Part shown: piece by piece, positions 1-8,426 of the stretch
How positions within the stretch are numbered: position 1 is the stretch's first letter
Layout: every line of letters starts with the position of its first letter
From: Bacteroidota bacterium
Lineage (GTDB): Bacteria > Bacteroidota > Bacteroidia > B-17B0 > Aurantibacillaceae
DNA: 64,000 nt
Direction: 5' to 3'
Assembly: GCA_021156365.1 (NCBI GenBank)
Contig: JAJNDK010000002.1
Span: 558,001-622,000 of the forward strand
Notes under the pieces: model-generated
Seen by the model: only the letters and a program-made list of their open reading frames with translations
What the model was told of the DNA's origin: nothing
Databases searched by the model: none
Translations under genes and position numbers: made by a program

Positions 1-267
1 CAGTGGTATGTAGCTTCCGATGATGCCGACCTGCAGGAAAAGATCAAACACAAGATCGATGAGCACCTGAAAATACTGAACGATGATTACCGGGTGGAAC
101 GCGGGCATGCGCTGAAGGAACTGTTTGTAAAAGTACTGCCCGATTCGGTCTTCTTCCGTTTTATGGAAGAAAGAGGAAAGCTCGGATCCCAGCATAAATT
201 TCCACGCGTGCTGAAAGGTAAAATGCTGGAAGACTGGCAAAATTTTTTATTGAAACACACTAACTAA
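1..267 (+). CDS. GH3-like family protein, C-terminal end (partial)
   Basis: The open frame enters from the left edge and stops at 265-267, leaving 88 residues. The end of the protein, with the stretch GKLGSQHKFPRV followed by a short basic helix, resembles the C-terminal end of bacterial GH3 (auxin-responsive promoter) family proteins. These are acyl-adenylate-forming enzymes whose bacterial substrates are unknown. The N-terminal ATP-binding part lies outside the window, so the assignment rests on the tail only. The next gene starts 4 bases after the stop, which suggests co-transcription with the LysE-type exporter. Confidence 0.7.
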   Translation, partial: QWYVASDDADLQEKIKHKIDEHLKILNDDYRVERGHALKELFVKVLPDSVFFRFMEERGKLGSQHKFPRVLKGKMLEDWQNFLLKHTN

Positions 268-271
268 ACGA

Positions 272-1006
272 ATGTTCGAAGCAATCTACCAGGGAATACT
301 TTTAGGGCTGGCGCTATCCTGCACATTCGGCCCGGGGTTTTTTGCCCTTATCAATACCGGCATCAAGTACGGATTTAAATCGGGAGCGGCGCTCGCTATC
401 GGCATTTTTCTGAGCGATCTCTTCCTGGTGATCCTGATATTTGTATTACTCTCCCTCGGTGCACAGGGCATACTCAGCAATCCAAAAAGCCAGTCCTTTA
501 TCGGGGTAGTGGGCGGTATCATACTTATTGTGTACGGTTCGTTTAACCTATACAGCAAACCACCGAAAACGGACGCACAGATCGATGATCCCACGGGTGT
601 CAATCACCTCAACATTGAAACAGATGTGCAAACAAAAGCGGAGAAGAAGCTGATCGATAAGATCGCGCATACGAACGAAGTACTTCCCAGCAGTTTCCTG
701 TTGGGGCTCAAAGGATTTTTCATCAATCTCCTGAATCCTTTTGTGTGGATCTTCTGGATGGCCACCTCCACCACTGTTGGCAGCAAATTTGAGTTCTCCT
801 ATGTGAAGATCGTCATCTTCTTCACCTTTACTCTTGGCGTGATCCTGGCCGCCGATCTGTTGAAAGCATTTATTTCCAACAAGATCAAGCGGTTCCTTAC
901 ACCAAGACTGATGAAGATCGTGAACATTATTTCCGGTGTGATACTGATCGGATTTGGGTTCTATTTAATTTATAAAATTTATTTCCAGCCGCAAGCCAAT
1001 GGATAA
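272..1006 (+). CDS. LysE/RhtB-family amino-acid exporter
   Basis: This 244-residue inner-membrane protein has about six hydrophobic segments, roughly at residues 5-30, 38-65, 72-95, 138-165, 176-200 and 213-238. A charged loop at about 98-135 separates the two halves. The N-terminus with LGLALSCTFGPGFFALI matches the conserved GP-containing first helix of LysE/RhtB translocators, which export amino acids or small metabolites by proton exchange. The substrate cannot be read from sequence. The gene follows the GH3-like gene by 4 bases and its last 8 bases overlap the next gene, so the three are probably one transcription unit. Confidence 0.85.
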   Translation: MFEAIYQGILLGLALSCTFGPGFFALINTGIKYGFKSGAALAIGIFLSDLFLVILIFVLLSLGAQGILSNPKSQSFIGVVGGIILIVYGSFNLYSKPPKTDAQIDDPTGVNHLNIETDVQTKAEKKLIDKIAHTNEVLPSSFLLGLKGFFINLLNPFVWIFWMATSTTVGSKFEFSYVKIVIFFTFTLGVILAADLLKAFISNKIKRFLTPRLMKIVNIISGVILIGFGFYLIYKIYFQPQANG

Positions 1007-1274
1007 AAAATTAGATTTCGAAAACCTGAGAAAAAAACTGGAAACGGAACACACCTTCCCAACGGTGTATATGTTCAAGTTCATTGTGCCTGCCGATAAC
1101 CGCAAGATCGCATTGGTAGAAAGCCTGTTTAATGAAGAAGCAGAGATCCACCAAAAGCAGTCCAGCAAAGGATCTTATTTTTCGCTCACTGCCAAACAGG
1201 TGGTGATCAGTGTCGATGACATCATAGCCATTTACGAAAAAGCTTCGGAGATAGAGGGGTTGATGGCTTTGTAA
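999..1274 (+). CDS. DUF493 family protein (YbeD-like)
   Basis: This 91-residue cytoplasmic protein fits the DUF493/YbeD family. It has an N-terminal FPTVYMFKFIVPADN strand and a later SLTAKQVVISVDDIIAIYEKA segment, as expected for the ferredoxin-like fold with a C-terminal helix. Such proteins are usually 85-100 residues and are thought to be regulatory; no enzyme activity is known for them. The start overlaps the end of the LysE gene by 8 bases in another frame, which is typical of translational coupling. No catalytic residues are apparent. Confidence 0.85.
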   Translation: MDKKLDFENLRKKLETEHTFPTVYMFKFIVPADNRKIALVESLFNEEAEIHQKQSSKGSYFSLTAKQVVISVDDIIAIYEKASEIEGLMAL

Positions 1275-1294
1275 AATACGTGCTTAGAAACAGA

Positions 1295-1951
1295 TTATTG
1301 CTTAGTTGTTTTAGAGATCTTTTTTGTCAGCACATATTCGCCGTTTTTAAAAAGATAAACCCCTTCTTCATTATCCGGTTGTTTACAGACGTTTACCGGC
1401 TTAAAATTCTTTTTAGTGTTTTTAATGGTTATTTGCCCTTGGCTATCAACAGAAAAATCATACCTATAAGAACAGGTAATTGTATCCCTTAACGTGTCGG
1501 ACGGATGTTTGTCTGCAAACGTACTCGCGAAAACATGATGTTCGTAGAAACTATTTTGAGCGCTGAATATCTTTTTCCGGGAGTCAGGATCCCATATTTC
1601 ATTAAAAGTCAAACTTCTTTTTATAGCCTTTCCCTTATTCATGGAGTCAGAATACTGCAGACTCCATGAAACCACTATTTCTTTTAAACCTTTTCCGTCT
1701 ATCTGGATGGATTTAAGCATGAAAGTGTCCGGATAAAGATCGTAGAAATAGTCACAAAAGGCAAGCGTGTCTGCTCGGTTTTCTTTTTTATAAACCAGAT
1801 ATTCTTCATGTCCGCCTATGTCGTTCCACATCAAATATGCTTTTACAGTTCCATCTTTTGTTTGTCCTTTTAAATGCCAGGCAGGCCCGGATTTTTGTCC
1901 AAATGCCTGAAAAGCTAACAGTAAAAGTGTCGATATGACTGCCTGTTTCAT
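1295..1951 (-). CDS. Hypothetical exported protein
   Basis: The 218-residue product begins with a clear signal peptide (MKQAVISTLLLLAFQAFGQ) with a plausible cleavage site after FGQ. The mature part is rich in aromatic and charged residues and looks like beta-strands, with no lipobox and no T9SS sorting domain. I do not recognise a family. It converges on the DUF493 gene with only about 20 bases between them and precedes the truncated aldehyde dehydrogenase on the opposite side, but no functional link can be drawn. Confidence 0.7.
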   Translation of the reverse strand: MKQAVISTLLLLAFQAFGQKSGPAWHLKGQTKDGTVKAYLMWNDIGGHEEYLVYKKENRADTLAFCDYFYDLYPDTFMLKSIQIDGKGLKEIVVSWSLQYSDSMNKGKAIKRSLTFNEIWDPDSRKKIFSAQNSFYEHHVFASTFADKHPSDTLRDTITCSYRYDFSVDSQGQITIKNTKKNFKPVNVCKQPDNEEGVYLFKNGEYVLTKKISKTTKQ

Positions 1952-1974
1952 TGCTTTTTAAATGATGGTTAATA

Positions 1975-2856
1975 TCAGTACTTCGCGCCGCCTATACCGA
2001 TCTTTTCGATCGGATGCCAGGTCGTTTTCACTTCCTGCAGATCCATGATGAGATAAGGATCCTGGCTTTCGGGTTTGCTCCAATCCTTATTCCAGTTGAA
2101 AACACGTTTTACATTGAGGGATGCATTTTCAGCCATGGCTTTTTGCTCTTCTTTATTGTCGCGGCAATTAATGACCGCATTTACATCCATATGTGAAGAA
2201 AAATGTCCGTGAAGCTCTTTGCTGTTTCCGGTAAGGATATTCACTACGCCACCCGGAAGGTCGCTGGTAGCAAGTACTTCGGCAAAAGTTACTGCGCACA
2301 GGGGCTTTTTTTCGCTGGCCAGCACCACACATACATTTCCGCCGGCAATAACCGGGGCTATTACCGATACGAGGCCCGATAGCGAAGTAATTTCGTCTGC
2401 TACAATAGCTATAACACCCATCGGCTCAGGCACGGAGAAATTAAAATGAGGAGTTGAAACAGGATTTACAGAACTGAACAACTGAGAATATTTATCGCAC
2501 CAGCCGGCATAATATACCAGGCGGTCAATAGAAAGAGTTACTTCCAGCTCTGCCTCTTTTGGCTTGCTACCCTGCTGTACCAGCTCTTTCACAAACTGAT
2601 CCCTTCTTCCTTCCAGCATTTCAGCTATACGGTATACGATCTGGCTGCGGTTGAATGCAGCACGCTCGCTCCATCCGCTAAAAGCAGCGCGGGCAGCCAC
2701 TACTGCGTTCCTGAAGTCCTTACGGCTGCCGAGGCAAATATTAGCGATCACTTCATTTTTCACATTCATAAGCGGATAATACCTGCCGCTCTCGGTACGC
2801 GGAAATTGCCCACCAATAAACAGCTTATAGGTTTTAAGTACGTCTATTCTTTCCAT
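1975..2856 (-). CDS. Truncated aldehyde dehydrogenase-like protein without catalytic domain
   Basis: About 293 residues align with the N-terminal NAD-binding half of aldehyde dehydrogenases. YKLFIGGQFPRTESGRYYPL matches the family's start, VPEPMGVIAIVAD corresponds to the usual GV.G.I.PWN strand, and APVIAGGNVCVVLASEKKPL to the cofactor site. The segment with the catalytic Glu and Cys is absent. The protein jumps to a short tail (LQEVKTTWHPIEKIG) resembling the family's C-terminal oligomerisation strand. It is therefore probably a structural or partner subunit, similar in idea to the non-catalytic domain of ALDH16. I chose the ATG at 2856 because family similarity starts there; an in-frame ATG lies at 2880. 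Confidence 0.75.
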   Translation of the reverse strand: MERIDVLKTYKLFIGGQFPRTESGRYYPLMNVKNEVIANICLGSRKDFRNAVVAARAAFSGWSERAAFNRSQIVYRIAEMLEGRRDQFVKELVQQGSKPKEAELEVTLSIDRLVYYAGWCDKYSQLFSSVNPVSTPHFNFSVPEPMGVIAIVADEITSLSGLVSVIAPVIAGGNVCVVLASEKKPLCAVTFAEVLATSDLPGGVVNILTGNSKELHGHFSSHMDVNAVINCRDNKEEQKAMAENASLNVKRVFNWNKDWSKPESQDPYLIMDLQEVKTTWHPIEKIGIGGAKY

Positions 2857-2978
2857 AATATTACGAGTAAAAATACGCATTTTTCGGGATTCTCTTTTAA
2901 AACTAAAATTTAGCCCCCGGATGGCTCAGGTTTGCAGGAATTTTAGTATACTTGTTAATTCCAAATTGATCTCCGTCT

Positions 2979-5414
2979 ATGAAGAAATTATTGGTTATAC
3001 TGCTCGTATGTCTTGTTGCCACAGCCAATGCACAGTCCAAAAAAAAGGACGATACTCCCAAAGAATTTAAACGCGAAGAGTTTTTAGCGCTGTTGTTGCA
3101 TGAATTTAACCTGTTCCGTGCGCAGAACGGCCTCGACTCTACCGATGTAATGCCTCAGCTCACTACTGCTGCTGATCTCAGCACAACGGACATGGCAAAA
3201 GCCGAACGGGCCGACATGCTCGCTACCCCGAAAACCACTCCAAAATACCTTACCAAAGCCGGATGTACCAAAAAAGGCGAGCAGTACGTGATCTCCGTTC
3301 CGCTTGGCAAAGGAAATAACTACAACGATTCCAAAAAACTGGTGAAGCTGGTAATGGCCAAATGGCCGACCGGGAAAAAAGAACGGGCGATCCTCCTGAA
3401 CCCGGCGAATGTATACGTCGGGATCAGCGCCAAAACGGATAAGATGGATAAAAAAGTATTCGTATCCTTTATCCTTGGTAATTTCCAGAGCTTCAATGCA
3501 GGCGCCAAAAAGAAGAGCGAGCTGAAAGTGCCTTTCAACAGCAAATCGAAAAAGCTGAAAGAACCGGACGTAAAAAAATGTAAACAGTGCGAAAAATTCA
3601 AGGATACCGAAACCCTGCGCAACAACCTGTATGTAGAGAACGGAAAGATCTACCTGAAGTACGACAACCTGAAAAACCTGAAGAAACTGTTGAAGAAATC
3701 CACCGATGGACTTGCCGTGGATATTGTGCAGAAAGACCAGTATAGCAAAACGGATTATAATATTATGGACAACAACCTGCGTAACAAAGGTGTGATGCAG
3801 AAGGTGATCTATAAGGACAAGCTCTTTGCCAAGAACCTCATCAAGCCGAACCCAAAAGATAAAAAGGCGAAAAAAGTCAATAAGCTCTTAGTGGAGATGG
3901 GTAAATTCCCGGCGGCCATAAAAGGTTCCTATGAGCTGAACCTGTTGGTGATCCAGGATAATTATGTATGTAAAACAGTCCTACGCTCTTATACGGAACA
4001 GGGCGACCAGGAGTCGAACACTCCGTTGGAAATGCTGCCGATGCCGGAAAGTATGGCTGCCCGCAATCCGCCATTTGAGCCGCGTTCGGAAAGCACTATC
4101 CTCAACTTTGTGATCCCTTTCGAAAAAAACAAATCCGAATTCAAGCCGGAAGATATCAAACCTTTTATCGATGCATTGCAGGAGCCTGATTTTATCATCG
4201 ACGGGCTTTTCATCTACGCCTATTCTTCCATCGAAGGTGATTCGGTGGCTAATGCCGGACTGCAGCGTAAACGTGCACAAAGTGTGACCAAGGTATTGCA
4301 GAGCATGCAGACCACGAAGATCACACCGAGCATTATCACCAACGATTCCTGGAATTTATTCCAGCTGGAAATGGAAGACGGTAAGTTTGACTACCTCACC
4401 AAAATGCCGAAAAAAGAAGCGATCCGTACGATCAATACGAAAGGCGGACTGGTGCAGGAATTAGAGCCTTACCTGTCGAAGCAACGCTTTGCACAGATCG
4501 TAATGGATGTTACCTACGATATCAGCGGCAATAAAGAAGAGAAGTTCTCCCTGGTGCAATTTAACCGCGCCGTGAAAGGTGGCAACAATCGTCAGGCGTA
4601 TAAGATCATGGATTTTATCAGCAAAAAAACGATCGCCAATAAATACAGCAAAGAGATCTGGGACGGTATGCAGATCCCTCAGGAAGCCAAGTATTCCGGC
4701 CTGCTGATGAACAAGATCTATTACGATTATGTGGATCATGGGCGTGTAGTGGATGAAGACCAGTATGCCGAGATCAAAAAACTTGAAACCCTGGATCCGG
4801 CAAGCAATATTATCAAATTCAATTCCCTGCTTTGTAAGGTACAGCTGGATTCAACCATTGGAAAAAAAGCAGACCAGGTAGCACTGCAGGCCAATATCGA
4901 TGCGTTGTATAAAACGGAGATCCCTCACAACATTATCAATGCCCTCAACGTGGAATGGCAGTTCAAAATGATGGAGGCACTGGATACGGTAGATGGAGCC
5001 GAAGCACAGGTGCAGGCAATCGTTGACAAGATCAAGAGCTTCTACAATTTCAAGGACGGAAGCTGGCAGAACGGTTTGAAGCTGGCCTATGCATTCTGCA
5101 GGGCAAAAGATTTCAAATTCGCCTCTACTATCCTGGAGCCTTACATATTCCCGGAAAGAGAAAAAGTACCGATGAAGATCTCGCAAACCCCAATGGGTGA
5201 GGATTACGAAAAAGTATTGTATGCATATATCTCCATGTCGTCGCACGTTCCTGAGAAGTTCTTCTCGCGGAATTTCAGCGATGCATTGATAAAGGCCCGG
5301 GAGCTGAACAAGGACCGGTATTGCAAACTCTTCGGAGAACCGTTCATGAGCTTCCAGGTACTGGATAATCCGAAAGTGAAGAAAGATTATTTCGAGGCGA
5401 GCTGTCCGAAGTAA
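2979..5414 (+). CDS. CAP-like plus OmpA-like envelope protein
   Basis: An 811-residue exported protein with a signal peptide (MKKLLVILLVCLVATANAQ). Residues about 30-170 resemble a CAP/SCP domain, with a FRAQNGLDSTDVMPQL helix and an ILLNPANVYVGISAK strand region. Residues about 374-450 form an OmpA-C-like domain: NFVIPFEKNKSEF, then IYAYSSIEGDSVANAGLQRKRAQSV, the pattern that binds peptidoglycan. The last 350 residues are helical and of unknown function. It probably sits in the periplasm, attached to the cell wall. It is divergent from the aldehyde dehydrogenase remnant. Confidence 0.7.
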   Translation: MKKLLVILLVCLVATANAQSKKKDDTPKEFKREEFLALLLHEFNLFRAQNGLDSTDVMPQLTTAADLSTTDMAKAERADMLATPKTTPKYLTKAGCTKKGEQYVISVPLGKGNNYNDSKKLVKLVMAKWPTGKKERAILLNPANVYVGISAKTDKMDKKVFVSFILGNFQSFNAGAKKKSELKVPFNSKSKKLKEPDVKKCKQCEKFKDTETLRNNLYVENGKIYLKYDNLKNLKKLLKKSTDGLAVDIVQKDQYSKTDYNIMDNNLRNKGVMQKVIYKDKLFAKNLIKPNPKDKKAKKVNKLLVEMGKFPAAIKGSYELNLLVIQDNYVCKTVLRSYTEQGDQESNTPLEMLPMPESMAARNPPFEPRSESTILNFVIPFEKNKSEFKPEDIKPFIDALQEPDFIIDGLFIYAYSSIEGDSVANAGLQRKRAQSVTKVLQSMQTTKITPSIITNDSWNLFQLEMEDGKFDYLTKMPKKEAIRTINTKGGLVQELEPYLSKQRFAQIVMDVTYDISGNKEEKFSLVQFNRAVKGGNNRQAYKIMDFISKKTIANKYSKEIWDGMQIPQEAKYSGLLMNKIYYDYVDHGRVVDEDQYAEIKKLETLDPASNIIKFNSLLCKVQLDSTIGKKADQVALQANIDALYKTEIPHNIINALNVEWQFKMMEALDTVDGAEAQVQAIVDKIKSFYNFKDGSWQNGLKLAYAFCRAKDFKFASTILEPYIFPEREKVPMKISQTPMGEDYEKVLYAYISMSSHVPEKFFSRNFSDALIKARELNKDRYCKLFGEPFMSFQVLDNPKVKKDYFEASCPK

Positions 5415-5473
5415 ATTGTTTTTTCAATTCAAAAAGATAGACACTACAGTGATTGATTTAATTCGTTTATTGA

Positions 5474-7840
5474 TCAAAACCGGATCCCTGCCACACAGAT
5501 ATCATCTACCTGCTCGAGGTTGCCTCTCCAGTTTTCGATGGTCTTGCTCAGGTTCGCCGTCTGCTCTTCTACAGGTAATTTGCTCAGCGACACCAGCAAC
5601 TCTTCCAGCTGTTTGTACTTGAATTTTTTTCCTTTCGGTCCACCGAACTGGTCTGCATACCCGTCCGTATACAGGTACAATACATCTCCCGGCTTTGCCT
5701 CTATTTCGTGAAGGGTGAAGGGATCTGTTCTTTCTCCTTTTCCGATCGGCATTTTATCGGCAGGCAGGGTAATAACTTCCGTTCCACGGACTAAGAGTGG
5801 CGTATTGTATGCCGCAGCATAACTTATTCTATATGCTGAGCTATCATTCGGTTTCGATTGCAGGCACAGCAAAATGCCATCCATACCATCCTGCCCGCTA
5901 CCGTGCGATATGTTCTCGATCAGCTTGGAACGCACATGGTTCAGCACCTCACCGGGCCGCAGAATGGATTTCTCGCTGATCGCTTCATTCAGGAAAGAAA
6001 TGTTGAGCAAACTCATGAAGGCCCCCGGAACTCCATGCCCCGTACTGTCGCACACAGCGAAATAAAAAAACCGTTGTTCTTCGCCGTTGGCACCCTGCAC
6101 TGTTCTTTCGGTAGCCCAGTAAAAATCACCGCTTACAATGTCTTTCGGTTTGAAGAGTACAAAATGCTCCGGAAGATTTTTCTTCAATAATTCATCATTG
6201 GCCAGCAAAGCATATTGAATACGCTGTGCATAGTTGATCGAATCGAGGATCTCTTTGTTCTTTACTTCGATCTCTGTATTTTTTTCTTCTAATTCCTGCC
6301 GCTGACCTTCTACCTTTTCCTTTTGTCGTGAGATCAGGGCGTTTTTTTCTTTCAGCAGCTCGTTGGTCTTTTTACGCTGGATGTTGGAACGAACAACAAA
6401 GGCAATAAGTATCAGCAGCAGCAATGCCCCGGCGAGCGCCGCATACAGCTGGGTGCTTTTCCGTTTGGATGCTTCCTCGGAGGAAACCAGTTCGGCCTTG
6501 GCCAAAAAAAGCTGGCTTTCCTTTTTCTCATTCTGGTATACCGCTTCCAGCTCTTCCTGCTGTTTCATCAAATGTTCATTTCGTAATGAATCCTTGTAGG
6601 CATTAAACACCTGCTGATATTCAAAAGCCCTTTGATATTTTTTTTGCAATCCCGCAATATCAGCTGCCTGTCCGTACAGATCCACCATGTGCGAATAGCC
6701 GATCTCGGGACTGATGATCCTTAAACCCTCCGCATTGTATTTTTCAGCCAGCTCCAGGCTCCCCTGCTTTCTTGCCAGGTCAGCCAGGTTAATATAATTG
6801 GTGCACATACCCGAAGTGTCGAGGAGCTCTTTATTAATGGCCAGTGATTTTTCATAGAAGATCTTTGCCAGTGGTAATTTTCCCTGTTTAAAATAGAGTG
6901 TAGCCAACGAATTATATGTGGATGATACACCCTTCTGCTGATTGATCTCATTGAATAATGAAATAGCCAGCTGAAAATTCAATTCGGCCGAATCAAGCTT
7001 ACCTGATTCCTCATAAACTTTTCCCAGCACAAAAATAGAATTTGCTCTGTAATAGGTATTCGGACTTTTTTTATCGTAGCTGAGTGAAAGCTTTGCATAT
7101 TCGAGAGATTTCTTTAGATTACCTTTGTCGAAATAGATCTCCGAAATATTATTGGAAGCGATAGCTCCTTTGGTCCAGGCTTCTTGTTTCTCAAAGGTTT
7201 TGAGAGCCGAAAAAAATGCCGGTATGGCGAGATCGTATTTTCCTTCAAAAAAATACACCTGCCCCAGGTTGTTGGAAATATCTGCAATCCCCATCTCCTT
7301 TTGTGCACTGTCCAGGTTACTGCTTTTATACGCTTCTATTCCTTTCCCGAAATAGCCGATCGCTATCGCCCCTTTCTTATAGGCCATATTCAGGGTTCCG
7401 AGGTTATTGTACGAGTCGCCTGTTTCCAGTGGCAGCTTCGCCCGGAGCGAATGTGCAAGCGCTTTCTGATAATAAGCATCCGACTCCTCGTAGCTGCCGT
7501 AATCAAAATACAGCTGACCGAGATTGTTGAGTATAAAGATCTGTACCGAATCATTCCCGTCCTTCACTGCAAGGGCATAGGCTTTATTGTAAAGCGAGTC
7601 GGACTGCTTTACATTGCCCCGCGCATATTCAACGGTGCCATACAGGTTATAGGCCCGTGATAAACGGTAGCGGTCCTTTTCGGCCTTCAGTCCTTTTATG
7701 GACTGCTTTAGTAAAAGCTCGGCTGAATCGGGATTGCTGAAACGCAGGGCTCTTACCTTTATAAGAAGCTCGTCGACATTCTGAGCGCTACCGGCAAAGG
7801 TAAAAAGTGACAAGCAAAAGATATGAACGATCCTTTTCAT
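5474..7840 (-). CDS. TPR sensor protein with C-terminal SpoIIE/PP2C phosphatase
   Basis: The protein of about 788 residues has a signal peptide, around eight tetratricopeptide repeats up to about residue 410, a membrane helix near 465-485, a coiled coil, a SINYAQRIQ linker and a SpoIIE-type PP2C phosphatase domain to the end. The phosphatase keeps metal-binding motifs: IVSGDFYWA, DSTGHGVPGAFMS, YTDGYADQFGG and DDICVAG. It probably senses something through periplasmic TPRs and dephosphorylates a cytoplasmic partner, by family analogy an anti-anti-sigma-like protein; no partner is in the window. ATGs at 7849, 7843 and 7840 are all in frame. A -7-like TACTTTTA at 7851-7858 favours the inner ones. 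Confidence 0.85.
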   Translation of the reverse strand: MKRIVHIFCLSLFTFAGSAQNVDELLIKVRALRFSNPDSAELLLKQSIKGLKAEKDRYRLSRAYNLYGTVEYARGNVKQSDSLYNKAYALAVKDGNDSVQIFILNNLGQLYFDYGSYEESDAYYQKALAHSLRAKLPLETGDSYNNLGTLNMAYKKGAIAIGYFGKGIEAYKSSNLDSAQKEMGIADISNNLGQVYFFEGKYDLAIPAFFSALKTFEKQEAWTKGAIASNNISEIYFDKGNLKKSLEYAKLSLSYDKKSPNTYYRANSIFVLGKVYEESGKLDSAELNFQLAISLFNEINQQKGVSSTYNSLATLYFKQGKLPLAKIFYEKSLAINKELLDTSGMCTNYINLADLARKQGSLELAEKYNAEGLRIISPEIGYSHMVDLYGQAADIAGLQKKYQRAFEYQQVFNAYKDSLRNEHLMKQQEELEAVYQNEKKESQLFLAKAELVSSEEASKRKSTQLYAALAGALLLLILIAFVVRSNIQRKKTNELLKEKNALISRQKEKVEGQRQELEEKNTEIEVKNKEILDSINYAQRIQYALLANDELLKKNLPEHFVLFKPKDIVSGDFYWATERTVQGANGEEQRFFYFAVCDSTGHGVPGAFMSLLNISFLNEAISEKSILRPGEVLNHVRSKLIENISHGSGQDGMDGILLCLQSKPNDSSAYRISYAAAYNTPLLVRGTEVITLPADKMPIGKGERTDPFTLHEIEAKPGDVLYLYTDGYADQFGGPKGKKFKYKQLEELLVSLSKLPVEEQTANLSKTIENWRGNLEQVDDICVAGIRF

Positions 7841-7912
7841 CATGCTCATATAAAAGTACTCAATTTAAGCAAGATCGTAAACCGCAATTACTTACTTTTA
7901 CAAAAAAACAGT

Positions 7913-8317
7913 ATGCTGAATAAAGTTGAACATATAGGAATAGCGGTAAAAAACCTGGAACGTTCCAATAGCTTATTTGCTAAATTAGTTGGCAAGCCAC
8001 ATTACAAAGTGGAAAAAGTGGAAAGCGAGCATGTTGCTACTTCCTTTTTTATGTTGGGCGAAACCAAGATCGAATTGCTGGAAGCAACTTCACCCGATTC
8101 AGCCATTGCAAAATTCATTGAAAAAAAAGGCGAAGGAATTCACCACATTGCCTATGATGTCGACGATATCCATGCAGAAATGGAACGCCTGCGCAATGAG
8201 GGTTTTGAGCTGATCCACCAGGAACCAAAAAAAGGGGCAGATAACAAGCTCATTTGTTTCCTGCATCCGAAAAGCACCAACGGCATCCTGATCGAGCTCT
8301 GTCAGGAGATTAAATAA
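7913..8317 (+). CDS. mce: Methylmalonyl-CoA epimerase
   Basis: This 134-residue enzyme of the vicinal-oxygen-chelate fold interconverts (2S)- and (2R)-methylmalonyl-CoA, linking propionyl-CoA metabolism to the B12-dependent mutase. The expected metal ligands are visible: His in KVEHIGIAVKN, Glu in TKIELLEAT, His in GEGIHHIAYDVDD and Glu in GILIELCQ. The length is standard. The frame is open back to 7823, but family similarity begins at the ATG at 7913. A TACTTTTA element lies 12 bases upstream. It is divergent from the TPR-SpoIIE gene and convergent with the subtilisin gene, with a strong terminator between. Confidence 0.93.
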   Translation: MLNKVEHIGIAVKNLERSNSLFAKLVGKPHYKVEKVESEHVATSFFMLGETKIELLEATSPDSAIAKFIEKKGEGIHHIAYDVDDIHAEMERLRNEGFELIHQEPKKGADNKLICFLHPKSTNGILIELCQEIK

Positions 8318-8368
8318 AGGTCTCTTCTATCCTATACAATTACTAAAACAGCTCCGGCTTTTCCCAAT

Positions 8369-8410
8369 AAAAAAGGCGTCCTGACGAGAAACTGTCAGGA
8401 CGCCTTTTTT
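8369..8410. terminator. Bidirectional intrinsic terminator
   Basis: A perfect 17-bp stem (8369-8385 with 8394-8410) encloses an 8-base loop. The stem begins with a run of A and ends with a run of T, so it can terminate transcription from both the epimerase gene and the convergent subtilisin gene. Confidence 0.93.
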
Positions 8411-8426
8411 ATTGAATACCTATCTA

